Below are positions 46,400 to 55,703 of a stretch of 64,000 nt of DNA, piece by piece. The stretch comes from Neobacillus niacini (lineage in GTDB: Bacteria; Bacillota; Bacilli; Bacillales; Cytobacillaceae), in assembly GCF_030817595.1 (NCBI RefSeq), contig NZ_JAUSZN010000001.1:876001-940000 (forward strand), given 5' to 3'. Both the position numbers and the translations under genes were made by a program. Below the pieces are notes generated by a model that was not told the DNA's origin, searched no databases, and was given only the letters and a program-made list of their open reading frames with translations. How positions within the stretch are numbered: position 1 is the first letter of the stretch; each line of letters opens with the position of its first letter.

Positions 46400-47773
46400 T
46401 TACATCCAGCCAAAGAATCTAACGGTTTGGGTAATAATAAAAGGAACAAGAATGGCAATGACCGTAGGAATCAAAAAGGCTAAAAACGTCCATTTTTTAC
46501 TTTTAGTTTCTTTATAAATATTTAAAAGCGTTGTTCCGCATGGATAATGAAGCAGTGAAAATAACATCATATTTAGTGCTGTAAGCCACGTCCAGCCATG
46601 GTCGAGAAAGATTTGCTTTAAATCGACCAAGCTATCCACCTCTGTTAAGGATCCTGTTGATAGATACCCCATTAACAAGATGGGAAGGACAATTTCATTC
46701 GCTGGCAAGCCTAAAATAAACGCCATCATAATATAGCCATCAAGACCGAGCAATTTTCCAAATGGATCTAAGAACTCAACTGCATACATCAGAATGCTGG
46801 TATCACCAATAAAAATGTTTGCAAACACCCAGGTTAAAATCGCCGCCGGTGCTGCAACCTTTACCGCACGCATTAAAACCGACCATGATTTTGTTAACGA
46901 TGAGCGAACCACCGTATCAAAAATTTTAGGTTTCCTGTATGGAGGAAGTTCTAACGTGTAGTGGGTTGGAATCCCTTTTAACGCTGTTTTTGATAGGACC
47001 CAAGAGACAAAAAAGGTGACAATAATACCAAACATGACAATCCCGACAATCACACCGGTTGTAACAAGGGATTTAAGTCCGCCTGTAAAATTTGCAGCCA
47101 TAAATAACGAGGCTAATACAATTAATGTTCCCCAACGCCCATTACACGGAACAAAATTATTGGTCAATATCGCCAGCATTCGTTCTCTGGGCGATTCAAT
47201 TATCCTTGTAGATATCACCGCTGCTGCATTACAGCCAAAACCCATAGCCATCGTTAAGGATTGCTTCCCATGAGCACCCACCCTCTTAAACAGACGGTCC
47301 ATATTAAAAGCAACACGTGGTAGATAACCGTAATTCTCTAAGAGTGCGAAGGTTGGAAAAAAGATTGCCATCGGAGGCAGCATGACGCTAATAACCCACG
47401 TTGTACCGCGGTATAAACCGAGAACAAGAACGCCATGAACCCAGTCAGGTGCGTGAATAAAGCTAAAAAATGCAGTTAAATATTTCTCCATCGAACCAAA
47501 GAACTCTGCTAACATCGAGGACGGTATATTTGCTCCAGCAATTGTTAAGTAAAACAATACACCCAACATCGTAAGCATAATCGGAAATCCAAAAATCGGC
47601 GAGGTAAATATCGCATCTAGTTTTTCGGTCCTTGTGTCTCTGTTCGACTTTGTATACTTAATGCCCTCAGCACAAAGCCGATGGCTACGTTCATAGAGCT
47701 GTTGAACAATATCATCTCTCAGCTTGGCCGTTGAAAGCTGCTGTGCTTCTGTGTAAAGCTGTTGAATACTCAT
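46400..47773 (-). CDS. FeoB membrane (permease) half, encoded separately
   Basis: 457 aa corresponding to the membrane part of FeoB, with two Gate/nucleoside-recognition domains: LPPMAIFFPTFALLENYGYLPRVAF, MGFGCNAAAVISTRI and FVPCNGRWGTLIVL carry the conserved Cys residues of the iron pathway, and ILGLPANEIVLPILLMGY follows. It moves Fe(II) into the cell. The G-domain is a separate gene whose TAA stop directly abuts this ATG, with AAAAGGAGAG as its own ribosome binding site. That favours true separate genes over a frameshift. Confidence 0.9.
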   Translation of the reverse strand: MSIQQLYTEAQQLSTAKLRDDIVQQLYERSHRLCAEGIKYTKSNRDTRTEKLDAIFTSPIFGFPIMLTMLGVLFYLTIAGANIPSSMLAEFFGSMEKYLTAFFSFIHAPDWVHGVLVLGLYRGTTWVISVMLPPMAIFFPTFALLENYGYLPRVAFNMDRLFKRVGAHGKQSLTMAMGFGCNAAAVISTRIIESPRERMLAILTNNFVPCNGRWGTLIVLASLFMAANFTGGLKSLVTTGVIVGIVMFGIIVTFFVSWVLSKTALKGIPTHYTLELPPYRKPKIFDTVVRSSLTKSWSVLMRAVKVAAPAAILTWVFANIFIGDTSILMYAVEFLDPFGKLLGLDGYIMMAFILGLPANEIVLPILLMGYLSTGSLTEVDSLVDLKQIFLDHGWTWLTALNMMLFSLLHYPCGTTLLNIYKETKSKKWTFLAFLIPTVIAILVPFIITQTVRFFGWM

Positions 47774-48466
47774 TTAAGCTCTCTCCTTTTGTCCAAATCG
47801 CTCGTTAATCTCATTCAGTAATGTTTCGTCACCATCCAGCAACCTTAACGAAACCCAACGTGCGGACAACTCATTTCCAATAAGCTCCGAAACTTTTGGT
47901 TCAATTTTCTTAATTTGTTCTTCAATATCATCCGGGTAGGTGGTTTGGACAGGTTGACATTCTATCGCACCGGTCACGATTCGGTCTATGGTATCTAGCA
48001 GCATAGGGAAGCCTTTTTTATTTCGTGCCGATATTTTAATCACAGGAACGCCTAATCGATTTGTTAAAATCCGCTCATTAATGTTAATCCCTTGTTTTTC
48101 TGCGACATCGATTAGGTTAATACAGATAATTACATTATTTGTCATTTCCAATACCTGTAAGGCTAAATTGAAGTTTCTCTCTAAGGATGTTGCATCCAGT
48201 ACAACAACGGTAACATCTGGTTTTTCGAAAACAATATAGTTTCTTGCTACTTCTTCATCACTTGAATTGGAAAAAAGCGAATAGGTACCTGGAAGATCAA
48301 TCAAATTAAACGTTGTATCTTTATACTGAACATTGCCTTGCGCGAGCGAAACAGTCTTTCCAGCCCAGTTTCCTGTATGCTGTCTTAAGCCCGTTAAGGC
48401 ATTAAATAAAGTACTCTTACCGGTATTTGGGTTTCCCGCCAAGGCCACTCGATAACTATTCCCCAT
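47774..48466 (-). CDS. FeoB G-domain half (small GTPase), encoded separately
   Basis: 230 aa. It has the G1 GNPNTGKST, G3 DLPGTYSL, G4 NLID and G5 SARN motifs plus a helical region up to NERFGQKERA. It corresponds to the cytosolic GTPase and part of the GDI domain of FeoB. It probably regulates the separately encoded permease. Its start overlaps the feoA end by 11 bases. Confidence 0.9.
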   Translation of the reverse strand: MGNSYRVALAGNPNTGKSTLFNALTGLRQHTGNWAGKTVSLAQGNVQYKDTTFNLIDLPGTYSLFSNSSDEEVARNYIVFEKPDVTVVVLDATSLERNFNLALQVLEMTNNVIICINLIDVAEKQGININERILTNRLGVPVIKISARNKKGFPMLLDTIDRIVTGAIECQPVQTTYPDDIEEQIKKIEPKVSELIGNELSARWVSLRLLDGDETLLNEINERFGQKERA

Positions 48467-48710
48467 CTGTCATCAACACCCCTTCTATCCGAGAGCTTTC
48501 CTCTTTTCTTAACGCAATGGTCGTTTGACTGACTCGATAAGCAATTGGGTCCCCTAAAGGGCTTTTTCTAATGACCTCGACCATCGCACCAGCCACAAAG
48601 CCTAAATCTAACAATCTTCTTCTCATCACACCGTCCAGATTTAAAGAAGTGATTTGAATTAAATTTCCCTTCTCACCATCCACAAGTCTCATTGTTTTTG
48701 GTATGCTCAT
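48456..48710 (-). CDS. feoA: FeoA ferrous iron transport accessory protein
   Basis: 84 aa SH3-like FeoA protein: RRRLLDLGFVAGAMVEVIRKSPLGDPIAYRVSQTTIALRK in outline is diagnostic. It supports FeoB activity at the membrane. First gene of feoA, G-half, permease-half operon. A candidate promoter (TGACAC, 18 bp, TATAAT) lies upstream; no clear Fur box was seen. Confidence 0.9.
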   Translation of the reverse strand: MSIPKTMRLVDGEKGNLIQITSLNLDGVMRRRLLDLGFVAGAMVEVIRKSPLGDPIAYRVSQTTIALRKEESSRIEGVLMTDGE

Positions 48711-48758
48711 ATCTCTTTCCCCCTTATTAAAATTTTTCCTTCGTGCAACTTTTTCTTA

Positions 48759-48788
48759 ATTATATGCTAAAACATACCACTTGTGTCA
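48759..48788 (-). promoter_or_regulatory. Promoter of the feo operon
   Basis: On the minus strand TGACAC (48783-48788) and a perfect TATAAT (48759-48764) are 18 bp apart. Confidence 0.5.
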
Positions 48789-48797
48789 TTTTTCCGA

Positions 48798-48831
48798 AAA
48801 AAAAATTAGCTGCCTACTAATAGGCAGCTAA
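48798..48831 (-). terminator. Terminator of the SatD-like/DUF3307 operon
   Basis: TTAGCTGCCTA (48806-48816) pairs with TAGGCAGCTAA (48821-48831). On the minus strand a long T-run follows. Confidence 0.9.
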
Positions 48832-48842
48832 GAAGATAAATT

Positions 48843-49706
48843 TTAGGTCAATACTTCCCTTAGAAGTATTCCAAGTGTAATTCCTATAAACATCGATGTC
48901 AGCGTACCCAATAGAAAATACTCTGCCCAGTTGCGGTCATCCATTTGTTTGAACCGTGCAATCGACTTAGCCGCAACGATAAATCCAATCGCTGGATAAG
49001 CACTGTAAAAGGTTAACACGATAACTAGTAATCTCTCAATATAACCAATTAATTTTCCCCGTGAGAGATCATGTTTGCTAAAAATCGTATAGTTATATTC
49101 CTCTGTTAAGGCTCTATTACCCGTATGGTTCTTGGCATATTGAGCCTCTTGCCGTTCATTTTTAAATGTATATTTCCCTTCAAAGGTTAAAAGCTGATTA
49201 GGCAGGGAGCCTAATAGGATTTTTATCATGTGTCCACTTACACTAGTGGCAAGAATCAAAACAATAAGAATGAATAATACCGAGTTTATCGTGCCCAATT
49301 CTTTCCCGTTTCTAAAAAATTCCTGGATACTTGCAAGCTGAACACCTAAAAAATACTGTCCAGCAAGGAGAATTGTTCCAAGGTGTATCAGCTGATCAAT
49401 CGTGAAGAAACTAGCTCTTTTTAGGTTTTCTTCATTGCTTATTTTTAAGGTATCAAGGAGCCTGATTTTAAGGATATCGGTAATTAAATGGCTGCTCACA
49501 ATAAAGAGCAACGGAAAAATAAGACACGTAATAATACTCACTTCTTTAGATGAAAAAAGGTAAAAAACTGTCAGCACAAGTACATTTACAAGAAAATGGT
49601 GGCCAATATGCTTCTTAATATTTTTCATTTTGTCTACGACCATTTCATCGGTCTGCAAATAAAAATCAGCTATGAGATGGGCGAGAATGAGGGATAATAA
49701 TAGCAT
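48843..49706 (-). CDS. DUF3307-family membrane protein
   Basis: 287 aa with about seven membrane helices. The N-terminus LLLSLILAHLIADFYLQTDEMVVDK and the early HHFLVN segment define DUF3307; function unknown. It lies 20 bp downstream of the SatD-like gene and is co-transcribed with it. GAGAGGAG precedes the ATG. Confidence 0.82.
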   Translation of the reverse strand: MLLLSLILAHLIADFYLQTDEMVVDKMKNIKKHIGHHFLVNVLVLTVFYLFSSKEVSIITCLIFPLLFIVSSHLITDILKIRLLDTLKISNEENLKRASFFTIDQLIHLGTILLAGQYFLGVQLASIQEFFRNGKELGTINSVLFILIVLILATSVSGHMIKILLGSLPNQLLTFEGKYTFKNERQEAQYAKNHTGNRALTEEYNYTIFSKHDLSRGKLIGYIERLLVIVLTFYSAYPAIGFIVAAKSIARFKQMDDRNWAEYFLLGTLTSMFIGITLGILLREVLT

Positions 49707-49726
49707 GGAAACTCCTCTCTATCAGG

Positions 49727-50503
49727 TCATTGCTTAATATGATTTAATTTTAAATGATGTCGAATTGATTCCATTAATGATTCACTTTTTTCATTCCTCT
49801 GATTATCGTTATACGATTTTTCCTGCAGTGAATCTAGGATGGTGACCAATTCGCTAAAAACCTTTGTAATTTCTTCAGATTTTCCTTTTTTATAATGACT
49901 GGAAATGGTCGGTGCTGTTTTTTCGAGCAGCTTTGCTACCGCTTTTTGCTGCTGCAAAATAAAGTAATAGGTAAAAACCTGTTCTTGAATAGGAGTTTGC
50001 TCTTTTAACATGTTCATCTGTAAACGTAATAATGAATTAATTAAAACCTCAAACTCATTCCGAAACTGGTTATATGAAAAGAGTGAAATATCTTGATAAA
50101 ATTGATCAAGTTCAAATTTGAATAGTGGTCTGACTGGCTCTTGTTTTAATAAATCGTTCGCATATCTCGCCTGCTTTATTAACGGGTGGATCCATTTCTC
50201 AATATCAACTTCTTCTAACTCTTTATCACTATCACCAAATGACAAACCAAAATAAGGGGTATGATCACGATACTTCCAAACCCTGCTGATAAAAAAAGCA
50301 ATAATATATGCCGTCGAATAGCCATAACCAGCAAAAATAATCTCATCGCCCGCACGGTGTTTTACCTTGCAATGGCCAAACTCCTTCGTCCAAACATTGA
50401 TTGAGGCCACCATCTCATCTAGGTAGTTCGTTAATTCTTCTCCTATTTCAGCGGAAGAAGAGTTACTTACATCTAGTATAAAAATTGAAATTGGATGATT
50501 CAT
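49727..50503 (-). CDS. SatD-like soluble protein
   Basis: 258 aa. The N-terminal alpha/beta region (ISIFILDVSNSS; HRAGDEIIFAGYGYSTAYI) looks like a nucleotide-cyclase or GGDEF-type core, where AGDEI resembles a degraded GGDEF. The rest is helical. SatD-family proteins are frequently next to DUF3307 genes in Firmicutes, which is the main reason for the name; the assignment is tentative. A two-copy 18-bp operator-like repeat lies directly upstream. Confidence 0.6.
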   Translation of the reverse strand: MNHPISIFILDVSNSSSAEIGEELTNYLDEMVASINVWTKEFGHCKVKHRAGDEIIFAGYGYSTAYIIAFFISRVWKYRDHTPYFGLSFGDSDKELEEVDIEKWIHPLIKQARYANDLLKQEPVRPLFKFELDQFYQDISLFSYNQFRNEFEVLINSLLRLQMNMLKEQTPIQEQVFTYYFILQQQKAVAKLLEKTAPTISSHYKKGKSEEITKVFSELVTILDSLQEKSYNDNQRNEKSESLMESIRHHLKLNHIKQ

Positions 50504-50526
50504 TAGCTTTCTCCTTCATTTCAAAA

Positions 50527-50573
50527 TTAGATTATATAGTCTAATTTTAATGAATTTAGATTAAGTAGTCAAA
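50527..50573. promoter_or_regulatory. Tandem operator-like repeats upstream of the SatD-like gene
   Basis: TTAGATTATATAGTCTAA (50527-50544) and TTAGATTAAGTAGTCAAA (50556-50573) match at 15 of 18 positions, start-to-start 29 bp; the first is an almost perfect dyad. They lie 24-70 bp before the minus-strand start. Confidence 0.6.
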
Positions 50574-50600
50574 CTTTCATCCAATTAGATAAAAAAGCAC

Positions 50601-52877
50601 CTAAATGACCGTAAAACTCCGCCACTCTTGTGGTAAAAGGTCTTGATACTGCCTATGTAAAAACCGGTCGTCTACCAGCACAATGGTCCCGTGGTCCTCT
50701 TCCGAACGAATTAACCTCCCGCCCGCCTGTAAAACTTTGTTCATTCCAGGATAAACATAGGCATAATCATAACCGTTTTTTTCCTTTTGATTGAAATGTT
50801 CCTTTATCAGATTCCGTTCATAACAAAGCTGTGGCAGACCTACCCCGATCACCACCACTCCGTTTAACCGATCACCTTTTAAATCCACACCCTCTGAAAA
50901 AACACCGCCAAGTACGGCGAATCCTATCAATGTCTCTGTTTGATTTGGTTTAAACGTTTCTAAAAAGGCTTCTCTTTCCAGCTCAGACATTCCCGCACCT
51001 TGAAGTAAGGTATGGATTCCCGGGTATTCTGTAATAAGCTGTTCATATACCGCAAGTAAATATTGATAGGACGGAAAAAAAACTAAATAATTACCTGGTC
51101 GATTTTGAACTAAGGCATGAATCATAGATGCAATTGGCTCTTTTGTTCTCTCTCGGTCACGATATCTAGTCGAGAGCGGTTTGATAAAAATATCTGTCTG
51201 CTCTTCTTTAAAAGGCGAAGGAATCGAAAGTGTATAATCGTCCACTTGCCCGCCTAACATATCCTGATAATAAGATAACGGCGATAGTGTGGCAGAAAAA
51301 AAGACTTTTGACCGAAAGTTTTTTCCCATTTTCTGTAGTAATTTGGATGGATCGATACAGAACAATTTTAGTGTTACATCGTTTTTATTTTTCTCTCCAT
51401 AAATCACATAATGCTCATCAAGTAATTCAACTATTTTCATAAAAGCATTGACTTGAAAGTACAGCTCCAGCAGGTTTGGAGCATTCTCTTTTTGTAGGAA
51501 AAATTCAGCACCTTCATTAAATTGGGTTAACAACTCAACCAATTCTTCATCCAGCTGCTCCACAGTAAACTCACTCTGCTCACCATGAAGCTTTTTCAAT
51601 GAAATAAACCAGGCATTTATTTTTGAAGCAAAATCGGAGATAACCTTATTGACAGTTTTAAATTCCTTTTTTAATTGAAGAAACGTATCCTTGTTTAAGG
51701 AGGCAGAGAACATTTCTCTTCCGCGATCAACCAGATTATGAGCTTCATCAACTAACAAGAGTGTTGACTTCTTCTGCTCCTCGAACAATCGTTTTAACGA
51801 TACGCGAGGATCAAAAATATAATTATAATCACAAATGACAGCGTCAACTGCATAAGCAAGATCAATCGAGAACTCAAAAGGACAAATGGTATGTTTTCGA
51901 GCGTATTTCTCGATTACCTCACGATTCATAGTGGTTTCATTCATTACGATATCTAACACAGCTTCATTTATTCGATCATAATAGCCATCAGCAAACTCAC
52001 AATAATCCTTCTGGCATTTGGTCTCCTCCTTAAAACAAACCTTGTCTTTCGCTGTAATCGTAACGGATTTCAAACATAGCCCGCAAGATTGCATTCGTTC
52101 TACAGCCTCTTCAGCCGTTGTTCTGGTAATAGTCTTAGCAGTCAGATAAAAAATTCGATTTAAATGCCCCTCACCCATAGCTTTAACAGCAGGAAAGAAG
52201 GTTGAAATCGTTTTGCCAATCCCAGTTGGTGCTTTTACAAATAAACTCTTTTCTTCTGAGATCGTCTTGTAAACACCACCAGCTAGTTTCCTTTGACCTG
52301 CACGGTAAGAATCAAATGGAAAAACCAGTTGTTTACTACTTTCATTCCTCGCTTGGCGGTGATCATGAAGTAATTTTGCATAAGGATAATAATTTTCGAC
52401 CACCTCATGAACAAAAACATCTAGTTCCTCCAATGTAAAACAATTTTTCAGATATCTTTTCTCATCACTTTCAACCTGCACATAGGTAAGCTGCACAAAA
52501 ATCTCCGGTAACTGATGGTCCATGGCATATATATAAGCGTACATTTTTGCTTGTGCCCAATGAACAGGAATACCTTCTTGTCCAAGATGTTCCAACGGCT
52601 GAGAAGTGGATTTTATCTCATCTATGATTACCTCACCATTCCGCAATAATAAACCATCACATCTTCCATCAATAGTAAATATGACATCTTTAAAGGGTAG
52701 GTCAGCTCGAAGATAAACTTCCTTTTGATCAGAATCTTGATATGTACGTTGGATTTTTTGGTGAATTCTTGTTCCATCTAAAAGTGTGGACTGTGACCGA
52801 AAACGGGAATCAATACTGCCACTGCTATAAACATGTTCCACAAGCGTCCTAACCGCTATTTGTATGGTATTTGCCAA
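50601..52877 (-). CDS. Nuclease-helicase fusion: PD-(D/E)xK domain plus XPD/DinG-type helicase
   Basis: 758 aa. The N-terminal 170 residues form a RecB/Cas4-like nuclease: Asp74 in DGRCDG, Glu87 and Lys89 in IDEIKS, then a QAKMYAYIYA helix. An Fe-S superfamily 2 helicase follows, with Walker A KAPTGIGKT, the four-Cys cluster (CGLC, then KCQKDYC and a Cys between), VDEAH, VFFPSYQYL, GVFSEGVDL and QAGGRLIRS. It likely unwinds DNA 5' to 3' in repair. A longer in-frame start at 52946 is rejected, since GAAGGTGA precedes the TTG at 52877. Confidence 0.88.
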   Translation of the reverse strand: MANTIQIAVRTLVEHVYSSGSIDSRFRSQSTLLDGTRIHQKIQRTYQDSDQKEVYLRADLPFKDVIFTIDGRCDGLLLRNGEVIIDEIKSTSQPLEHLGQEGIPVHWAQAKMYAYIYAMDHQLPEIFVQLTYVQVESDEKRYLKNCFTLEELDVFVHEVVENYYPYAKLLHDHRQARNESSKQLVFPFDSYRAGQRKLAGGVYKTISEEKSLFVKAPTGIGKTISTFFPAVKAMGEGHLNRIFYLTAKTITRTTAEEAVERMQSCGLCLKSVTITAKDKVCFKEETKCQKDYCEFADGYYDRINEAVLDIVMNETTMNREVIEKYARKHTICPFEFSIDLAYAVDAVICDYNYIFDPRVSLKRLFEEQKKSTLLLVDEAHNLVDRGREMFSASLNKDTFLQLKKEFKTVNKVISDFASKINAWFISLKKLHGEQSEFTVEQLDEELVELLTQFNEGAEFFLQKENAPNLLELYFQVNAFMKIVELLDEHYVIYGEKNKNDVTLKLFCIDPSKLLQKMGKNFRSKVFFSATLSPLSYYQDMLGGQVDDYTLSIPSPFKEEQTDIFIKPLSTRYRDRERTKEPIASMIHALVQNRPGNYLVFFPSYQYLLAVYEQLITEYPGIHTLLQGAGMSELEREAFLETFKPNQTETLIGFAVLGGVFSEGVDLKGDRLNGVVVIGVGLPQLCYERNLIKEHFNQKEKNGYDYAYVYPGMNKVLQAGGRLIRSEEDHGTIVLVDDRFLHRQYQDLLPQEWRSFTVI

Positions 52878-52900
52878 GAAAATCACCTTCTTCAAAAATA

Positions 52901-52914
52901 AGAATATATGTTTG
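52901..52914. promoter_or_regulatory. Possible LexA (DinR) box upstream of the nuclease-helicase gene
   Basis: AGAATATATGTTTG matches CGAACATATGTTCG at 11 of 14 positions including GAA and GTT. It sits just downstream of a minus-strand TATAAT (52920-52926 area). Chance in AT-rich DNA cannot be excluded. Confidence 0.35.
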
Positions 52915-52954
52915 TATCTTATTATAACAGAAATCTTTTCTCGCATAACAAGGA

Positions 52955-52995
52955 TCGAAAAAAATAGAGAACAAGAATGTACCTTGTTCTCTATT
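52955..52995 (-). terminator. Terminator of proB-proA
   Basis: AATAGAGAACAAG (52963-52975) pairs with CTTGTTCTCTATT (52983-52995). On the minus strand a T-run follows. Confidence 0.9.
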
Positions 52996-53000
52996 ACTTA

Positions 53001-54242
53001 TTATGAACGGATTTGACCTGTTCCCTGTACAATTGCCTTTGTCGTGGTAATGGCTCTTAAACCCATTGGACCGCGTGCATGTAGTTTTTGTGTACTAATC
53101 CCGATTTCCGCTCCATAGCCAAATTGTTCCCCATCGGTAAAACGAGTGGAAGCATTATGATAGACGACGGCTGCATCGATCGCTTGGAAAAATAACCGTA
53201 CATTTTCATCATTTTCACTGATGATGGCTTCTGAATGCTTCGTTCCATACTTGTCGATATGTTGGATGGCTTCCTTCACACTCTTTACCAATTTCACGGC
53301 TAGAATCGGTGCTAAAAATTCGTTCTGCCAGTCCTCTTCAACGGCAATTTTTACAAAAGGGTATTGCGCTGCCAGCTCTTTATCCCCTCTAAGCTCCACC
53401 CCTTTTTCCTTTAAGGAATGAACGATCTCTTGTTTATGTGGCCAATCCTCGTGAAGAATAAGGGATTCAGCCGCATTACAAACAGAAGGACGGTGTAATT
53501 TTGCATTAATCGTAATATCAATAGCCATTTGCTTTTCTGCAGTCTCATCAATAAATATATGACAATTCCCAACACCCGTTTCAAGCACAGGTACAGTCGC
53601 ATTTTGAATAACCGATTGAATCAAACCTGCACCTCCTCGGGGAATCAGAACGTCAAGATATTGATTTAGTTTAAACATTTGCGAAGCTGTTTCCCTGCTC
53701 GTATCCTCGAGCAGTTGAACGGCATCGGCTGGTATTTTACTATCTGCTAAAGCCTCACGCATTACTTTCACAAGTGCCTTATTAGAGTAAAGAGCCGAAG
53801 TACTTCCTCTTAAAAGAACAGCATTTCCCGCTTTTAAGCAAAGACTGCCTGCGTCCACCGTTACATTCGGACGCGCTTCATACACCATTCCGATAACACC
53901 AATCGGAACACGAACGGTATGAATCTTTAACCCATTCGGACGCTCCCAAGCTTCAATCGTTTCGCCGATTGGATCTTCAAGTACAATCAATTGGCGAATC
54001 CCTTCTACAATCTGCTCGATTCTTTCTTCCGTAAGCAATAACCGATCCAACAAAGAAGGCGAAAATCCTTTTTCCTCTCCTGCTGCAATATCTTTAGCAT
54101 TTTCAGTAAGGATCAATTCTTTCTCTGTCAATAATCGGTCAGCCATTTTTGCTAAAGCTTCATTTTTCTCTTCCGTAGTGAGAATAGCAAGAACCTTTGA
54201 TGCTGCTCTTAGTTTTACAGCTTTTTCTAATAATTCACTCAT
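53001..54242 (-). CDS. proA: Gamma-glutamyl phosphate reductase
   Basis: 413 aa. It reduces glutamyl-5-phosphate to glutamate semialdehyde in proline synthesis. It has [20 protein letters not shown], the catalytic Cys in [12 protein letters not shown], and the terminal [25 protein letters not shown] at 54254 overlaps the proB stop but is one base from GGAGGA, so the ATG at 54242 is preferred although its spacing is long. Last gene of the T-box-controlled proB-proA operon. Confidence 0.94.
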   Translation of the reverse strand: MSELLEKAVKLRAASKVLAILTTEEKNEALAKMADRLLTEKELILTENAKDIAAGEEKGFSPSLLDRLLLTEERIEQIVEGIRQLIVLEDPIGETIEAWERPNGLKIHTVRVPIGVIGMVYEARPNVTVDAGSLCLKAGNAVLLRGSTSALYSNKALVKVMREALADSKIPADAVQLLEDTSRETASQMFKLNQYLDVLIPRGGAGLIQSVIQNATVPVLETGVGNCHIFIDETAEKQMAIDITINAKLHRPSVCNAAESLILHEDWPHKQEIVHSLKEKGVELRGDKELAAQYPFVKIAVEEDWQNEFLAPILAVKLVKSVKEAIQHIDKYGTKHSEAIISENDENVRLFFQAIDAAVVYHNASTRFTDGEQFGYGAEIGISTQKLHARGPMGLRAITTTKAIVQGTGQIRS

Positions 54243-54250
54243 AGTAAATT

Positions 54251-55363
54251 TCACTCCTCCGGCAAAAGGACCCAGTTATTTCGATGAATCACTTCTGCTC
54301 TTTTATTAATAGAAAAATTTTTCGTTTTCTCGCCAGGTAAACCTTTGACCATTTGAAGATTTTTTGCAGAATAATAGATTTGTCCTTTGCCAATCAATTC
54401 ACCTCTTTGATTGTGAACCTCGACAACATCCATCGCATTAAAATCACCAATAACATTTGTAACACCAACAGGCAGCAAACTTTTCCCATTTGTAACAATT
54501 GCCTGTTCTGCACCGTCATCAATCTCGACAATGCCAGCAGTATGAGAATGAAAAGCAATCCATTGCTTTTTCTTTTGCATTTGTGTTTGGAAGGAGCCGC
54601 CAATATAAGTTCCGTCGCCTTTCCCCTCTAAAATATTTAAGAGCTTTTCCTTTCCCTGTCCTTTCCCGACAAAGACACTAACCCCGAAGGAAAGAGCTTT
54701 TTTCGCAGCAAGCAGCTTCGATTTCATTCCGCCTGTACCAACGGAGGACCCACTTCCTCCTGCAGCTTCAAGCAGTTCATCGTTAACCCTGGGAATAAAG
54801 TCATACTTCTTCGCGTCCTTCATCACTTTTGGATTACCGTCATATAAGCCATTTACATCCGTTAAGATAATTAATGCATTCGCATGTAAAAACCCGCTTA
54901 CAAGCGCAGACAGCATATCATTATCACCAAAGGTTAATTCCTCAATTGAAACAGAATCGTTTTCATTAATAATCGGTATAACGCCCCTTTGAAGCAGCTC
55001 AGATATCGTATTGTAAAGATTGTGAAACCGCTCAAGGCTGTAAAAATCTTCTCTAGTTAATAGAATTTGGGCTGGTACAATACCAAACTCTTTAAATTGC
55101 AAATGATAATGCTGCATTAATAATCCTTGACCGACTGCTGCTGCTGCCTGCTTCCCTGCTGTGGTTTTTGGCCGTGTCGGATACCCTAACGCCCCAAAAC
55201 CTGCAGCAACTGCACCAGAAGAGATGAGTATGACATCGTGACCCTGTTCTTTTATACATGCCAGTGCTTCAACATGGTCACGAATTTTTTCTTCTGATAT
55301 CGTACCTGAAGCTGTTGTTAATGAACTGCTGCCTATTTTTACAACCACGAGTTGTTTCTTCAT
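54251..55363 (-). CDS. proB: Glutamate 5-kinase
   Basis: 370 aa. The kinase domain ([70 protein letters not shown]) is followed by a C-terminal PUA domain from about residue 280. It phosphorylates glutamate, the first step of proline synthesis. The long open frame to 55468 runs into the T-box terminator; AGAGG before the ATG at 55363 fixes the start. Confidence 0.95.
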   Translation of the reverse strand: MKKQLVVVKIGSSSLTTASGTISEEKIRDHVEALACIKEQGHDVILISSGAVAAGFGALGYPTRPKTTAGKQAAAAVGQGLLMQHYHLQFKEFGIVPAQILLTREDFYSLERFHNLYNTISELLQRGVIPIINENDSVSIEELTFGDNDMLSALVSGFLHANALIILTDVNGLYDGNPKVMKDAKKYDFIPRVNDELLEAAGGSGSSVGTGGMKSKLLAAKKALSFGVSVFVGKGQGKEKLLNILEGKGDGTYIGGSFQTQMQKKKQWIAFHSHTAGIVEIDDGAEQAIVTNGKSLLPVGVTNVIGDFNAMDVVEVHNQRGELIGKGQIYYSAKNLQMVKGLPGEKTKNFSINKRAEVIHRNNWVLLPEE

Positions 55364-55389
55364 TTCCTCTAACCCCTCTAAAAAAAGTA

Positions 55390-55625
55390 AAAAAACGACT
55401 CTTCTGTCCCTGTAAAAAGGACGGAAGAATCGTTTCCGCGGTACCACCTTCATTGATGCTTTTAGCATCCACTTTAACTCCGTAACGAGGGAAAACGGCT
55501 TATGTTTTCATAAGCGGTGTGAAAAGGGCAGGTTCAATCTCTTTCGCGTGAGAAACCTTACAGCCTGTGGGTTTCACTCTCTTTCACGTTCCCAAGTTTA
55601 CTAATCCCTTACCATTAGCAATTTG
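55390..55625 (-). promoter_or_regulatory. Proline-type T-box leader of proB-proA
   Basis: On the minus strand the leader holds stem I with an AGAGAG element, a specifier-loop candidate GAACCTGCC with CCT (Pro), the diagnostic GGTGGTACCGCGG T-box (55436-55448) and a terminator hairpin with T7 (55390-55434). Uncharged tRNA-Pro would favour antitermination and expression of proB-proA. Confidence 0.93.
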
Positions 55626-55636
55626 TAATTTTACTT

Positions 55637-55665
55637 ATTATCTAAAGAAATGAGCAAATTGTCAA
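55637..55665 (-). promoter_or_regulatory. Promoter of the proB-proA leader
   Basis: A perfect -35 TTGACA (55660-55665) and a -10 GATAAT (55637-55642) are separated by 17 bp on the minus strand, just before the T-box. Confidence 0.85.
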
Positions 55666-55703
55666 GGATGTTTTTTGAAAATTAAATCATTACATTTAGT
55701 TCT

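Noticed and set aside
46400..48466. FeoB broken by a frameshift
   Set aside because: Stop and start codons abut cleanly, the second gene has its own ribosome binding site, and both domains are complete.
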